DNA from: Streptomyces physcomitrii
Lineage (GTDB): Bacteria > Actinomycetota > Actinomycetes > Streptomycetales > Streptomycetaceae
NCBI RefSeq assembly: GCF_012273655.1
Contig: NZ_JAAWWP010000005.1
Span: 310,001-374,000, forward strand
Length of the DNA: 64,000 bases
Reading direction: 5' to 3'
The position numbers and the translations under genes were made by a program. Under the pieces are notes generated by a model. The model had not been told where the DNA came from and made no database searches. It was given only the letters and a program-made list of their open reading frames with translations. Shown here one piece after another: positions 33,091 through 41,931 of the stretch (its first letter is position 1; each line of letters starts with the position of its first letter).

Positions 33091-34317
33091 ATGGGCGACC
33101 TCTCGGCAGCCTCCCCCGCACCGGCCGCGCTCGATCAGCCCGCGCGGCCACGCGCCGCCCTGCCGGCCCTGTGCCTGACCCAGATCACCAGCTGGGGCGT
33201 CGTCTACTACGCCTTCCCCGTCCTCAACCCGCAGATCACCGATGCCACCGGATGGAGCCCGGCCAAGACCACTGCCGCGTTCTCCGCGGCCCTGCTGGTC
33301 TCCGCCCTGGCCGGCATCCGCATCGGCCGCGTCCTGGACGCCCGTGGCCCCCGGGCGGTCATGACCACCGGCTCCGTCATCGGCGTGGCGAGCCTGATCG
33401 TGATCGCCACCGCGCCCAACCTGCTCCTGTTCACCACCGGATGGCTGCTCGCGGGTCTCTCCATGGCCTCCACCTTCTACCAGCCCGCGTTCGCCGCCCT
33501 CACCCGCTGGTGGGCTCCCGATCACGTACGCGCCCTGACCGTCGTCACCCTCGCCGGTGGACTGGCCTCCACGGTCTTCGCTCCGCTGACCGCCCAGCTG
33601 AGTGGTCATTTCGGCTGGCGCCACACCTACCTGATCCTCGCGGTCGCCTTGGCCGCCTTGACCGTGCCCGCCCACGCCTTCGCACTGCGCGGTCCCTGGC
33701 CGCCCGCCCCTGTTCCACCGGCGTCCGGCGCCGACACCGGTGCGGCCTCCCTCGCCAGGAGCCGTCCGTTCCTGCTCCTGGCCGTCGCCCTCACGCTGTC
33801 GGCGTTCGCGATGTACGCCGTGGTCGTCACCCTCGTCCCTCTCCTGCTCGACCGCGGTTACACCGCGACCCAGGCCGCCTGGGCTCTGGGACTGGGCGGA
33901 GCCGGACAGACCCTCGGCCGCACCCTGTACGCCGCCCTGGCCCGACGTACGTCACCCGCCCTGCGCGCCACCGTCCTCATCGGTCTGGGAGGAACAGCCA
34001 CCGGGGCCTTCGCGCTGTTCCCCGGCCCCTACCCGCTGTTGGCGCTCCTCGCCGTCGTCGCCGGAACCATCCGCGGCAACCTGACCCTGCTGCAGGCCAC
34101 CGCCATCACCGACCGGTGGGGCACTCGCCATTACGGACGCCTCTCAGGGCTCCTCGCCGCCCCCACGACCACCGCCTCCGCGCTCGCCCCGTTCGCCGGA
34201 ACCGCCCTGGCCGTCCCTCTCGGCGGCTATCCCCAGCTGTTCGCCGTCCTCGCGCTGGCCTCGGCAGTCGCCGCTCTCGTCGCCTGGCGCACCACACCGA
34301 CCGATCGGATGGCCTGA
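33091..34317 (+). CDS. MFS exporter in the arsO2-arsI operon
   Basis: A 408-residue major facilitator with about 12 membrane segments, an N-terminal SWGVVYYAF segment and the GRVLDARGPRAV loop. It starts eight bases after arsI and so is cotranscribed with it and arsO2. It is not like ACR3 or the DHA2 transporter earlier in the cluster. Export of arsenite or an oxidised organoarsenical released by ArsO/ArsI is a reasonable inference. No residue proves substrate. Confidence 0.85.
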   Translation: MGDLSAASPAPAALDQPARPRAALPALCLTQITSWGVVYYAFPVLNPQITDATGWSPAKTTAAFSAALLVSALAGIRIGRVLDARGPRAVMTTGSVIGVASLIVIATAPNLLLFTTGWLLAGLSMASTFYQPAFAALTRWWAPDHVRALTVVTLAGGLASTVFAPLTAQLSGHFGWRHTYLILAVALAALTVPAHAFALRGPWPPAPVPPASGADTGAASLARSRPFLLLAVALTLSAFAMYAVVVTLVPLLLDRGYTATQAAWALGLGGAGQTLGRTLYAALARRTSPALRATVLIGLGGTATGAFALFPGPYPLLALLAVVAGTIRGNLTLLQATAITDRWGTRHYGRLSGLLAAPTTTASALAPFAGTALAVPLGGYPQLFAVLALASAVAALVAWRTTPTDRMA

Positions 34318-34425
34318 CGACATCCGGGCCGGCGCCCTCCCCAGAGCCGCACGGCATCCTCCGAATTCACAGTCCGGCCACTTTCGGCCGTGCCAAAGTG
34401 ATCACAGGGCGTCTATGGTCGACGG

Positions 34426-34806
34426 GTGGCTGTCATAGATCTGCAGACGTCGGAGGACGGGTTCCTCGAAGGGGGCTCGTGCGGGCCGGGGTTGGACTGC
34501 AAGCCCCTTGAGCGTGCCGAAGCCGAACAGCTGTCGGCGATGCTGCGGACCATCGCCGACCCCACCCGGCTGCAGTTGTTCCGGTTGCTGGAGCAGGCCC
34601 CCGACGGCGAAGCCTGCGTGTGCGACCTGGCAGACGCCTTGGGGCTGCGTCAGTCCACGCTCAGCCACCACCTGAAGATCATGACCGAGGCCGGGCTCCT
34701 GGACCGCGAACGGCGCGGCACCTGGGCCTGGTTCTCCGTCAACCACGAGGGGCTGCAACGGATCCGCTCGATCCTGGATCCGGCACCGCGGGCTCCAGGC
34801 GACTGA
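34426..34806 (+). CDS. arsR: ArsR-family repressor (arsR6)
   Basis: A 126-residue winged-helix repressor. Cys19 and Cys25 lie in the N-terminal arm, and ACVCD provides the helix cysteines. The recognition helix is RQSTLSHHLKIMTEAG. GTG 34426 is two bases after a TCTATGGTCGAC element that resembles the promoter elements of arsR2 and arsR5, so the message is probably leaderless. This is the last clear member of the arsenic region. Downstream DNA differs in character. Confidence 0.92.
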   Translation: MAVIDLQTSEDGFLEGGSCGPGLDCKPLERAEAEQLSAMLRTIADPTRLQLFRLLEQAPDGEACVCDLADALGLRQSTLSHHLKIMTEAGLLDRERRGTWAWFSVNHEGLQRIRSILDPAPRAPGD

Positions 34807-35420
34807 GCACGGGCGCTCGCCAGATCCGGTGAGATGGCGCAGACGCGTGGTCGCACTCGGAGAGCGCCGAGCGTCTCAGCCAGTGGCGGTGTCCCTCAAC
34901 CGAGCGCGCAGACCGCGCCCGTTCTCCATCTCGGCCGCGTCCTGCGATAGTTGCAACCGACCGCTGGTCGGGAAGCCGAGGGCTGGACTGCGGTGGAGGA
35001 ATCCTCAAGGACGGCCGAACGACAGGGCATGCTGCGGGCCCGGCGTGGGACCCGCGCTCGCTTCGCGGCCGTTGACGCGGAGGCGGAGTGGGAGCACGCC
35101 CCCCGGCGACAAGAACGCCTCTTCGACCACTCTGGCAAGTGGTCGAGCCGGCGGTACACCTCCAAGTCCACTGAAGCTTCGTAAGACCGTGGTCTTTGTG
35201 GTGGGGCGGGTGGAAATGCCGAGATGGTGGAAGACGGCTCGGTAGAGGGTGACGATCTCATTGTGTCGAGTGGCAACACAGCGTCCCTGGTCTGCGTGGC
35301 CGCCGTCCCGAATTCAGCTGGCAGTGCCGCACGCTGGGCCGGATTTTGGTCTTCGGGTTCCGCCGAAGTCTACTCGCTGGCTACCCTCAATGAGCTTGAG
35401 CCCGCGTCAGGGGGTGAGGT
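34807..35420. other. 614-base gap at the right edge of the arsenic cluster
   Basis: No coding region, RNA gene or repeat is supported here. Short ORFs in both strands lack protein-like composition or binding sites. The gap marks the change from the arsenic cluster to the accessory island. Confidence 0.5.
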
Positions 35421-36299
35421 ATGGGTGGTGGCGACGAGGCAGCCCCGAAGCCCGAGGTAGTGAGCAATCAGATCACTCAGGGCACCGTCTTCGGCCCTGT
35501 GGTGCAAGCTGGCGCGTTCACCGGTCAGATCCACTATCACTACGGGGACGAGCGACGACCGCTTGACTTACCCGCGCTGCGGTTATGGATCGACCGCATC
35601 AAGGCGGACTATTTCGCGATGGTCGAGGACACAGGCGACCGAGCAGGAGTTACACACCTCGAGCCAATCAATCTCGTACGTGCCGGTCTGGACGACGCAG
35701 GTCCCGACAGCGAACGACGCAAGGACACAATCCGGCGCATCATTGTCGTCGGCATCATCAGCTACCTCGCCAGGCCCTGCACGCCGCCAGACGAGCCGCT
35801 GCCCGAGCAGATCCTCCTCGATCTGATTGTTTTCGCGCTATGGCCCGTGGTCACCGCCGAGAATCTGCCGATGGGCTGGCAGGGCGAGCTGGCGCAGATC
35901 ACCTCGCCCCGGCTGGCAGCGCTCGTGGAAGGATCGCGAGCCGAGCGCAGGCCCAGAGCTGAGGCTTTTGCGCGCGCCGTGGCCAACAAATCGTTCTCCT
36001 CGGCGATGGCCACACTCTTCGACGACCTAGCCGATCCTCACCGCGGCGGTGCACTGTTGACCGCGATGGCCATCGCGAGTGGTCTGCCCGCGCCGCCGGT
36101 CGGACGACGGGAAGGCAAGAGGGTCGCTGCGTGGGTGCTCGCCATCGCAGGCGGTGCCGCACTGGCGGAAGCCGTGGGAGATCGTGACACACAGGCCGCC
36201 CGCATCATCGTCGACGTGATCGCGAACCTGCCCGTCGACCCGAGCAACGCGTTCAACCCGACAGACCCACTGGACGTGATCGGGTGGCTGCTCAGCTGA
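35421..36299 (+). CDS. Protein with N-terminal RHIM/BASS-like amyloid motif, 292 aa
   Basis: Residues 14-40 hold ITQGTVFGPVVQAGAFTG followed by QIHYHY. The G-x-V-x-G-x-VVQAG pattern resembles bacterial amyloid signalling motifs with a RHIM-like core (V-Q-A-G), which usually sit at the ends of NLR or effector proteins and assemble by prion-like contact. The rest (about 50-290) is helical with no recognised enzyme or ATPase domain, and has a Gly/Ala-rich helix near 235-265. It overlaps the next gene as TGATG. An alternative GTG start at 35460 keeps the motif. A death-fold-like or regulatory role is possible but unproven. Confidence 0.65.
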   Translation: MGGGDEAAPKPEVVSNQITQGTVFGPVVQAGAFTGQIHYHYGDERRPLDLPALRLWIDRIKADYFAMVEDTGDRAGVTHLEPINLVRAGLDDAGPDSERRKDTIRRIIVVGIISYLARPCTPPDEPLPEQILLDLIVFALWPVVTAENLPMGWQGELAQITSPRLAALVEGSRAERRPRAEAFARAVANKSFSSAMATLFDDLADPHRGGALLTAMAIASGLPAPPVGRREGKRVAAWVLAIAGGAALAEAVGDRDTQAARIIVDVIANLPVDPSNAFNPTDPLDVIGWLLS

Positions 36300-37027
36300 T
36301 GGACACTTCACCCGACCTCTTACTCAGTGCCCTCTGGCTCACAGCAAAGATCATATCCTATGGCACATTAGGGCTATTCCTCGTCAGTCAGGGCAATCCT
36401 CGTGAAGTGCGAGGAGCGGCCATTATCTTCAACTACCTGAACGCGATACCACCGACTGCGATCTTCCGCTGGCGAAAGCCCGATGCACTCCACAAGCGCG
36501 GGGGGTACGAAGTCACCGTCTACAACTCCACCACCGACGAGGAGGAGGCAAAGCCCGCTATTTTCCATCCGATCAGGTTTTCCCCAACCTACCCGCTATG
36601 GCCGAAGAAGGGCCCCCAGCCCAAGAGTGTCATGAAACAAAGGGCGATGCTAAACTTCCTGGCGAGGTTGTTTTTCTTCATCTTTTTCTTTCTCGGCTCT
36701 TTCTCCTTGCTCGGGTGGTTGGCGGTTACTGAGAGCTGGCACTGGGGCGTTGCGCTGGAGGTATTGGCCGTCCATCAGCTCGCTTTCGCCCGTGCCTACC
36801 GTTACTTCGTGTGGCTGAGAGGGTGGCTCTTTGCAGTCATCGGCATCGGGGTGTGGGTGTACCTGCAAGGCGAGGTGCTCACGACCGTCGCGGTTTGTAC
36901 CGCTGGCGCGCTGGTCACAATCTCCATCCTTGGCCAGTGGCACATGGCAACGTCGCGGCGGTTCCAGTCCATGCGCGACTTGGAAATGGGCCCTTTCGAC
37001 CCGGACCGCTGGAAGAGGCCATGGTGA
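36299..37027 (+). CDS. Membrane protein coupled to the amyloid-motif gene, 242 aa
   Basis: The start overlaps the preceding stop (TGATG), so the two products are made together. There is one N-terminal membrane segment (about 7-29), a soluble stretch of about 85 residues, and then four hydrophobic segments between about 117 and 225, ending in a charged tail. Base composition is lower in GC than the rest of the window, with runs of T, suggesting transfer. I do not recognise the family. A membrane effector controlled by the amyloid-motif partner is one idea. Confidence 0.65.
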   Translation: MDTSPDLLLSALWLTAKIISYGTLGLFLVSQGNPREVRGAAIIFNYLNAIPPTAIFRWRKPDALHKRGGYEVTVYNSTTDEEEAKPAIFHPIRFSPTYPLWPKKGPQPKSVMKQRAMLNFLARLFFFIFFFLGSFSLLGWLAVTESWHWGVALEVLAVHQLAFARAYRYFVWLRGWLFAVIGIGVWVYLQGEVLTTVAVCTAGALVTISILGQWHMATSRRFQSMRDLEMGPFDPDRWKRPW

Positions 37028-37098
37028 AACCCCAACATGGGACACAGTCACTTGGACCGTGTCCTATGTGGTGAGGCGGAGGAACCGCTATTCGCCCT

Positions 37099-38313
37099 TC
37101 AAGGCAACGACGCCGCAGGCAGCTCTTCTGAAGCTTCCGGTTCAGCTGACAGGCCACCAATAGTGAGACCCAACATAAGGGCCCCTTCCAGCGCCGCGAG
37201 GACGCTCAAAAGTTGGCTCTTCTCCTCGGGCGTACCGTGATCAGCGTGCTTCATCTTCTGCAACTGGTTCCGAATAGAAACCAACGCAATAGCGATCACG
37301 TCGTGGATAAAGTCGGGACCTTGACCATCATCGTTCTCGCTAGCTTCGCGCGGCGCGATGGGGTCACCACCATAAACAAAGCATAGGGCTTCGGCGCGCT
37401 TGGTCGGACGTCTTTGCCCTTGCACCTCATGCGTCAAATCTTCCGCACCGGGAAGATTGGCATCCACCCAGACCAACACTTCCGCAGGCTTGACGCTTTC
37501 CCTCATGATGCGATCAAGCAATTCGATAAGAGAGTTGGCAGCCTGCGAAACGCCGTCCTCCGAGAATCGAAGAGCGTCTCGGGCGCCTCGAATTTTCCTC
37601 ACGAGCGGGGAGTTCCTACGCTCTACACGCTTGACCGAAGCCTCCGCCACCATGGAACGAAAGTTCGCCACTAGGTGGTCTACGCCTTCTGGGGCGAGCG
37701 TTGCAAGATCAGAATTCTTCGCACTTGTCACCTGCATAGGAAGGGCTGCGAGGACTCTCTCTCCGAGGAAATCGTCGAGAGCCACCAGCACTTCGACGGC
37801 GTTCACCGTAAGAATGTTAGCTGGCTGGACACCTTTGAGTTGATTCTGTGAGGAAATTTTGACGGCATCATTCCACGCCACAACGAAAGGCGTAAGTGCA
37901 CGCACTCCACGTCGAACGGCCAGCGCGACCACAGCACCGTCTCGCTTCAAGGAATCAATGAAGCGTTTATGGGTTGCCGAACCCAGAAGGCGCTCAACGA
38001 AGCTGCTGTAGCTCTGATTATTGAATCGCTCAACCCAACGTTGCAGCTGCTCACCCTCACATTCATCAACAAAGGCTTGGAATATTTCCTTCAGCCGCTC
38101 TTCCGCAACTTCCGAAAAGCAGTCCTCGACCCGCTCCTGCCACGGCCGCGGGTCACTGTCGTTGGTCAGCGCCTCGCACAGCGAGACGAAAGCCTCCATC
38201 ACGAGCACAGCAGATTCGGTGATTCGCAGCGTCTCGAGCAGCCCAGGATCCAACGTCCGTACGAAAGCGGCAAAGCTGGATTGGTAGACGATGACAGGTG
38301 CGGGTTCTTGCAC
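37099..38313 (-). CDS. Hypothetical protein, 404 aa, in AT-richer DNA
   Basis: Not recognised. The GTG start at 38313 has GAGG upstream. The protein is soluble, rich in Val, Leu, Ala and Glu, and mostly helical. It has no cysteine motif, Walker motif or membrane segment. It converges with the membrane-protein gene, leaving about 70 bases between them. Lower GC and rarer Streptomyces codons mark it as acquired DNA. Placement next to the amyloid-motif pair may mean one defence or conflict module. Confidence 0.55.
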   Translation of the reverse strand: MQEPAPVIVYQSSFAAFVRTLDPGLLETLRITESAVLVMEAFVSLCEALTNDSDPRPWQERVEDCFSEVAEERLKEIFQAFVDECEGEQLQRWVERFNNQSYSSFVERLLGSATHKRFIDSLKRDGAVVALAVRRGVRALTPFVVAWNDAVKISSQNQLKGVQPANILTVNAVEVLVALDDFLGERVLAALPMQVTSAKNSDLATLAPEGVDHLVANFRSMVAEASVKRVERRNSPLVRKIRGARDALRFSEDGVSQAANSLIELLDRIMRESVKPAEVLVWVDANLPGAEDLTHEVQGQRRPTKRAEALCFVYGGDPIAPREASENDDGQGPDFIHDVIAIALVSIRNQLQKMKHADHGTPEEKSQLLSVLAALEGALMLGLTIGGLSAEPEASEELPAASLP

Positions 38314-38589
38314 TGCGCCTCACCTCGCTCTGACAAGTACGCGTGTTCGCCAAGGTACCGACGAACGGAACGATGCGGTACGGAGTTTCGTGCACGAAAC
38401 TGCCGACGTGCACCGGCAGGAGTCTCCGGTGGGCAGACAGTACGGCACACCAGTGACATCGCTGAGTGGCCGTCAGGAGCGCGTGCAGCAAGTCGACGTC
38501 ACTGCCACTTTCGCAGGCCTCAGTATTCTGGAGCGAAGCGTCCTGCATGAGGTTCACATGGCCCTGAGTGTCCATGCCCTGCACGAGGA
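38314..38589. other. Short gap leading into a transposase fragment
   Basis: No gene is supported. A frame remains open into the transposase remnant that follows, but its first 90 codons do not resemble transposase and probably derive from other DNA. Confidence 0.35.
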
Positions 38590-38769
38590 CGACCCCGACT
38601 TCGTCCTGCTGGACGGCCCCCTCGCCGAGTGCGACCGGGTCAGCGGCTCACGCGCGGACTACTCCCGCAAGCACCGCCGGCACGGAGTGAAGGTCCAGGT
38701 GGTCACCGATCCGGACGGCCAGCTGCTCTGGCTCTCACCCGCTCTGCCGGGTCGGTCTCACGAAGGGCG
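38590..38769 (+). pseudogene. IS5-type transposase fragment (DDE region)
   Basis: About 60 codons read FVLLDGPLAECDRV, then SRADYSRKHRRHGV, then a VTDPDGQLLWLSPALPGRSHE segment. This is the start of the DDE catalytic domain of IS5-family transposases common in Streptomyces. The N-terminal helix-turn-helix and the rest of the catalytic core are missing, so it is inactive. Confidence 0.75.
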
Positions 38770-38786
38770 AGATCCAGTCCACAGCC

Positions 38787-39341
38787 TCAGCTCTTCTTAA
38801 TCTGCTTGTAGAAGAAGAATGCGGGCTGTTCCGCGGTCGGGAGCACCCACGACCGGCCCAGCAGGTCGGGCAGCGGCTGGCCGTCCGGGAGAACGGTGAA
38901 GCCATGCCGGGCATAGAACTCGCGGAGCCGCGCGGTTTCAAGATCGCGGGTGGCGTTGCCGAACCAGATTCGTACGCCTCGCTCCTTCAGCCGATCCTCC
39001 ATTTCACGGACCAGCGCGCTCCCGATACCCCGTCCCCGGAAGGCTGGGGCCACAGCCATGAGGTCAAGTACGCTGTGCCGGTCCAGGACAGGCGCGTACT
39101 CCAGCCGTTGCATCATCGTCATGCCGACAGCCACCTCTGACCGGCAGGTCAGTGCGGCGCCCGCCAGTTGGCCGGTCTCAATGTCGTGGTAACGCAGCAC
39201 CAGCGGCGCGTACAGGCGATCGTCTTTCACAGCCGGGATGGCGTTGGGCGCGATGCCCTGGAAGGTCCTGCTGAATAGATCCTGCACTTCGGCCCTTTTG
39301 GCGTCGGTGTTGGCCTCTGATATCGCCGCATCGGTGCTCAT
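38787..39341 (-). CDS. GNAT-family N-acetyltransferase
   Basis: A 184-residue acetyltransferase. The acetyl-CoA motif A is MAVAPAFRGRGIGSALVREME around residues 112-132, with a late FYARHGFTVL segment typical of GNAT enzymes. It begins at ATG 39341 rather than the upstream GTG/TTG candidates, which read through the neighbouring remnant. The acceptor is unknown. It ends just beyond the transposase fragment, within the degraded island. Confidence 0.8.
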   Translation of the reverse strand: MSTDAAISEANTDAKRAEVQDLFSRTFQGIAPNAIPAVKDDRLYAPLVLRYHDIETGQLAGAALTCRSEVAVGMTMMQRLEYAPVLDRHSVLDLMAVAPAFRGRGIGSALVREMEDRLKERGVRIWFGNATRDLETARLREFYARHGFTVLPDGQPLPDLLGRSWVLPTAEQPAFFFYKQIKKS

Positions 39342-39469
39342 GCGGCATAACAGTAGGGCGCACTCGGCCACTGTCCCCCTCTCCGGCCGGGCCAGCAACC
39401 GAGACGCCCAGGCGCAGCTCTACGGGTGCGCTGCTCCTCCTTCGGCGTCCCCTCGCTGACGGAGCACCG

Positions 39470-39890
39470 GGGCCAGGGTTCGGTACTCCGTGGTGCGGGA
39501 GGAGCGCTATCCGGCCGTTTCCCCGGGGGGTGATCAGCTTGCGACGGATGTCGTCCGCAGGGACGTACCACGCGTATAGGTCCCGGCCATGGCCACCAGG
39601 TCGGCGTCCAAGGTCTCCGGTCCCCCGCCGTGCCGTCCGCGCTCCCGAGTGGATGCCCGGCCCTCCAAAGGTCTTGCCCCGGATGTAGTCTCGCTCCGAC
39701 TTGACCACGCCCGCGAAGAACACGAACAGGGCGGCGCCGTGGCCGCTCGTGTCGTGCACGCCCTGGGGCGACCGGTCAGCAGATCCAGGTGAAAGCCCTG
39801 CCAGCGCAACTCCTCAGCGGTGTTGACCAACTCGCGGGTTGCCGCGTCCAAGTCGCTTGAACTCGTGCACGACAAGGCGGACGCGCACCT
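39470..39890 (-). pseudogene. Frameshifted serine recombinase
   Basis: Pieces of a resolvase/invertase-type protein appear in shifting frames: VVHEFKRLGRG, RELVNTAEELRWQGFHLDLL, HDTSGHGAALFVFFAG with SERDYIRGKT, RERGRHGGGPETLDADLVAM and IRRKLITPRGN. Their order is right for a recombinase catalytic domain and helix-turn-helix. At least three frameshifts are needed to connect them and the N-terminal Ser region is lost, so it cannot be functional. Confidence 0.75.
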
Positions 39891-40024
39891 GAGGGGGGTG
39901 CGCTCTACGATCGCCGCCAGGTCCAGCGCCCGGAGACGACGGGCGCCTCGGTGGGCCGTCGACCGGATCACCAGCGGCGTGGGCCGCGGCAGGCGCCGGC
40001 ATCCGGAAGCTGCACGAAGCGTCC

Positions 40025-40398
40025 ATGCCGCCCAGGTCGGCCGGGCCGGGCCGGAGCATCGTCGCGCTGGCGGCGGCACTCAACGACGAGTGCAAGTTGC
40101 TCGTGACGAAAGGTGTGCTGCCCGCTGACCTGGTCGCCTGCAACCACCAGGTCGCCAAGGCCGCGCTTCGGCCGTGGGCTCCGGCGTTCACACACGGCGA
40201 CCTACAGATCGCGCACGTCTTCTAGACGGCGACGAGGTCACCGGCGTCGTCGCCGTCTATGGCACCGACATCGACCTCGACATGATTCACGCGTGGTGGT
40301 CGTTGCGAAATCTGCTGGCAGTTCGCTGGCTGATCGAGCACAACTTCGGCCCCTTCGCGCCAGGCTGTGAGGTTGACGTGCTGAGATCCCGGACGTGA
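40025..40398 (+). pseudogene. Broken aminoglycoside-phosphotransferase-type gene
   Basis: The first part ends FTHGDLQIAHVF, carrying the APH HGD catalytic-loop motif, then hits a stop at 40223. The reading continues in another frame with DGDEVTGVV, jumps by an internal deletion, and ends WWSLRNLLAVRWLIEHNFGPF. The frameshift plus loss of the metal-binding Asp region make it inactive. Confidence 0.7.
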
Positions 40399-40645
40399 GC
40401 CGCACGCTAGGGCGTACATGTGCTGCCGCAAATGCTGCATCGCCGCACACCCTAGCGCAGCCCTTCTCGCGAGCCTGGCGGGGCTACGGGGCATGCCAAG
40501 CGTCCCTCTCTGGAACTGCGTGCCCATAGCGTGCCCATGAGGGCGAAAAACAGCGGTCAACAGCGGCGCGTTCAGGCCCATTCGACCACTCCATGGATCA
40601 GGCAGCTGCGCTGATCAGAGCCCTAGAGCTTACCCAAGCGCCGTC

Positions 40646-40691
40646 GCTTCCCAAGCTGAGAGCGCGAGTTCGATTCTCGTCACCCGCTCCA
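40646..40691 (+). tRNA. 3' part of tRNA-Gly(CCC), probable attachment-site remnant
   Basis: The sequence from the anticodon loop (CTTCCCAAG) through the T-arm (GTTCGATTC) to an encoded CCA end matches the 3' part of Streptomyces tRNA-Gly with anticodon CCC. The 5' part is not present upstream, so this is not a whole tRNA gene. Such 3' fragments are the usual crossover sites of integrative elements. Direct-repeat-like DNA around 40500-40560 resembles integrase arm sites. Confidence 0.75.
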
Positions 40692-40696
40692 TCGCG

Positions 40697-40723
40697 AAGC
40701 CCCAGGCCGGCAGCCTGGGGCTT
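40697..40723. terminator. Terminator after the tRNA-Gly fragment
   Basis: AAGCCCCAGGC and GCCTGGGGCTT pair perfectly around CGGCA, followed by ATTT. It is the usual terminator expected behind the intact tRNA gene. Confidence 0.75.
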
Positions 40724-41931
40724 ATTTGCTGTCCAGCCCGATTTGCGAGCGGCGTGCCCTCCGCATGCCCCAAGTGAAGGCACATCGGCTACGCCGAAGG
40801 CTCCCCGGCGGTCCCGAAAGGCGCCCTCGACCGTCGCGCCAACCCTCGACTGCCGCGCCAACCGTGGATGCGCGTGCGGGGCGCCGCTTCGGCAAGGCGA
40901 AGAGCGGCACCGCGAGCCGCCATCCACCGGGCCGTGGCCGCCCGCGCTCGGATGCGGGTGAACCGGAGTGCCGGGTCTTCGGGCCACTGGGCGCGCCGGG
41001 GGGCGAGGTGGTGCTGCCCGGGCCCGCCCCCGATCGCGGACGGCGTGACGTACGTCGACGACCTCGCCGTGCGAAGCCCGGAGCACCCGTCGCGGGTTGC
41101 CCTGCACCACCCGTGCCCGATTGTCTTGCCCCACGTAACGCGAAAATCTGCGACGGCGGGAGTAGACATTGAGCGATGGCGTGGTTATGTTTTCTCTCGT
41201 AGCCCAGAGGACAGCAGGGCCCGGCAGAGATGAACTGCCGGGAGCAGCAGTACACGCGGTACGGCAGTGCAGGGAGTTGGACGGTTCGGTGGTGGAGCTT
41301 CGGAGCCGGAGCAGTTGCTGGATGGCGACGGTGCTGACCCCCGGACCGGGTGGCCCGCAGGTTCAGGGGCCGCCGTGAGGGAGTACCGCAGTACACGCAG
41401 CCGCAGTACACGCAGTGGCACCGCACAGCAGCGGGACCGGAAGCAGCACCCCGGTGAAGGCGTCGGCTGCGGGCGCGCGCACCGGGAGGTCCGGCGTGGG
41501 TTCCCAGGCGTAACTGTTGCACGACGGCTGGGAGCCGCTTGCCGAAAACGTGACGCTCTGACAGGTCGCTCGCGGTAGGCAACACCGGCAGTAGGCACGG
41601 TAAGTGATGCAGAGGACAGGAACGGAGGAGTCGGGCGCCCTCAGGATCGCCCGGGCACAAGCACGGGGGCCCGGGTACCGCAGGACATCGTGAGTGAGGT
41701 GGTCTCCGGTCAGACAACCGCGATCCCCGCGCGTCCCTTTCCCTCCCGGGCGGACGAGCGGAACGAGATAGGACCGGCACAGCCGTTCACCGCCGGTCGA
41801 TGGTGGAGCAGTTCCTTCGGGGCCCCGGTGCCGATCGGCACCGGGGCCCCTCCACGCGAGTTCCCACACACCCCTGAGATCTCCCCTCGGCCAGCCCCAC
41901 AGCACCCGAATTCCGCTTTCCGAGTGAGCAC
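40724..41931. other. 1.2-kb region without a supported gene
   Basis: ORFs cross this stretch on both strands but are Pro/Arg/Cys-rich antisense-type readings with no binding sites. Notable items are the repeated GCAGTACACGCAG near 41390-41420 and a perfect 32-bp palindrome at 41819-41850. It may contain eroded gene remains from the island edge. Confidence 0.4.
41819..41850. terminator. Perfect 32-bp palindrome
   Basis: GGGGCCCCGGTGCCGA is followed directly by its complement, forming a loopless 16-bp stem 82 bases before the hemolysin III gene. It could terminate read-through from the island or serve as a protein-binding site. Confidence 0.55.

Noticed and set aside
33091..34317. ArsJ arsenate-phosphoglycerate exporter
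   Set aside because: ArsJ is usually paired with a GAPDH gene, which is absent here. Left as a generic MFS exporter.
40025..40398. Functional aminoglycoside resistance gene
   Set aside because: An in-frame stop, a frameshift and an internal deletion remove essential residues.
40722..41780. 352-codon minus-strand ORF
   Set aside because: Pro/Arg/Ser/Cys-rich with no start signal; looks like an antisense artefact.
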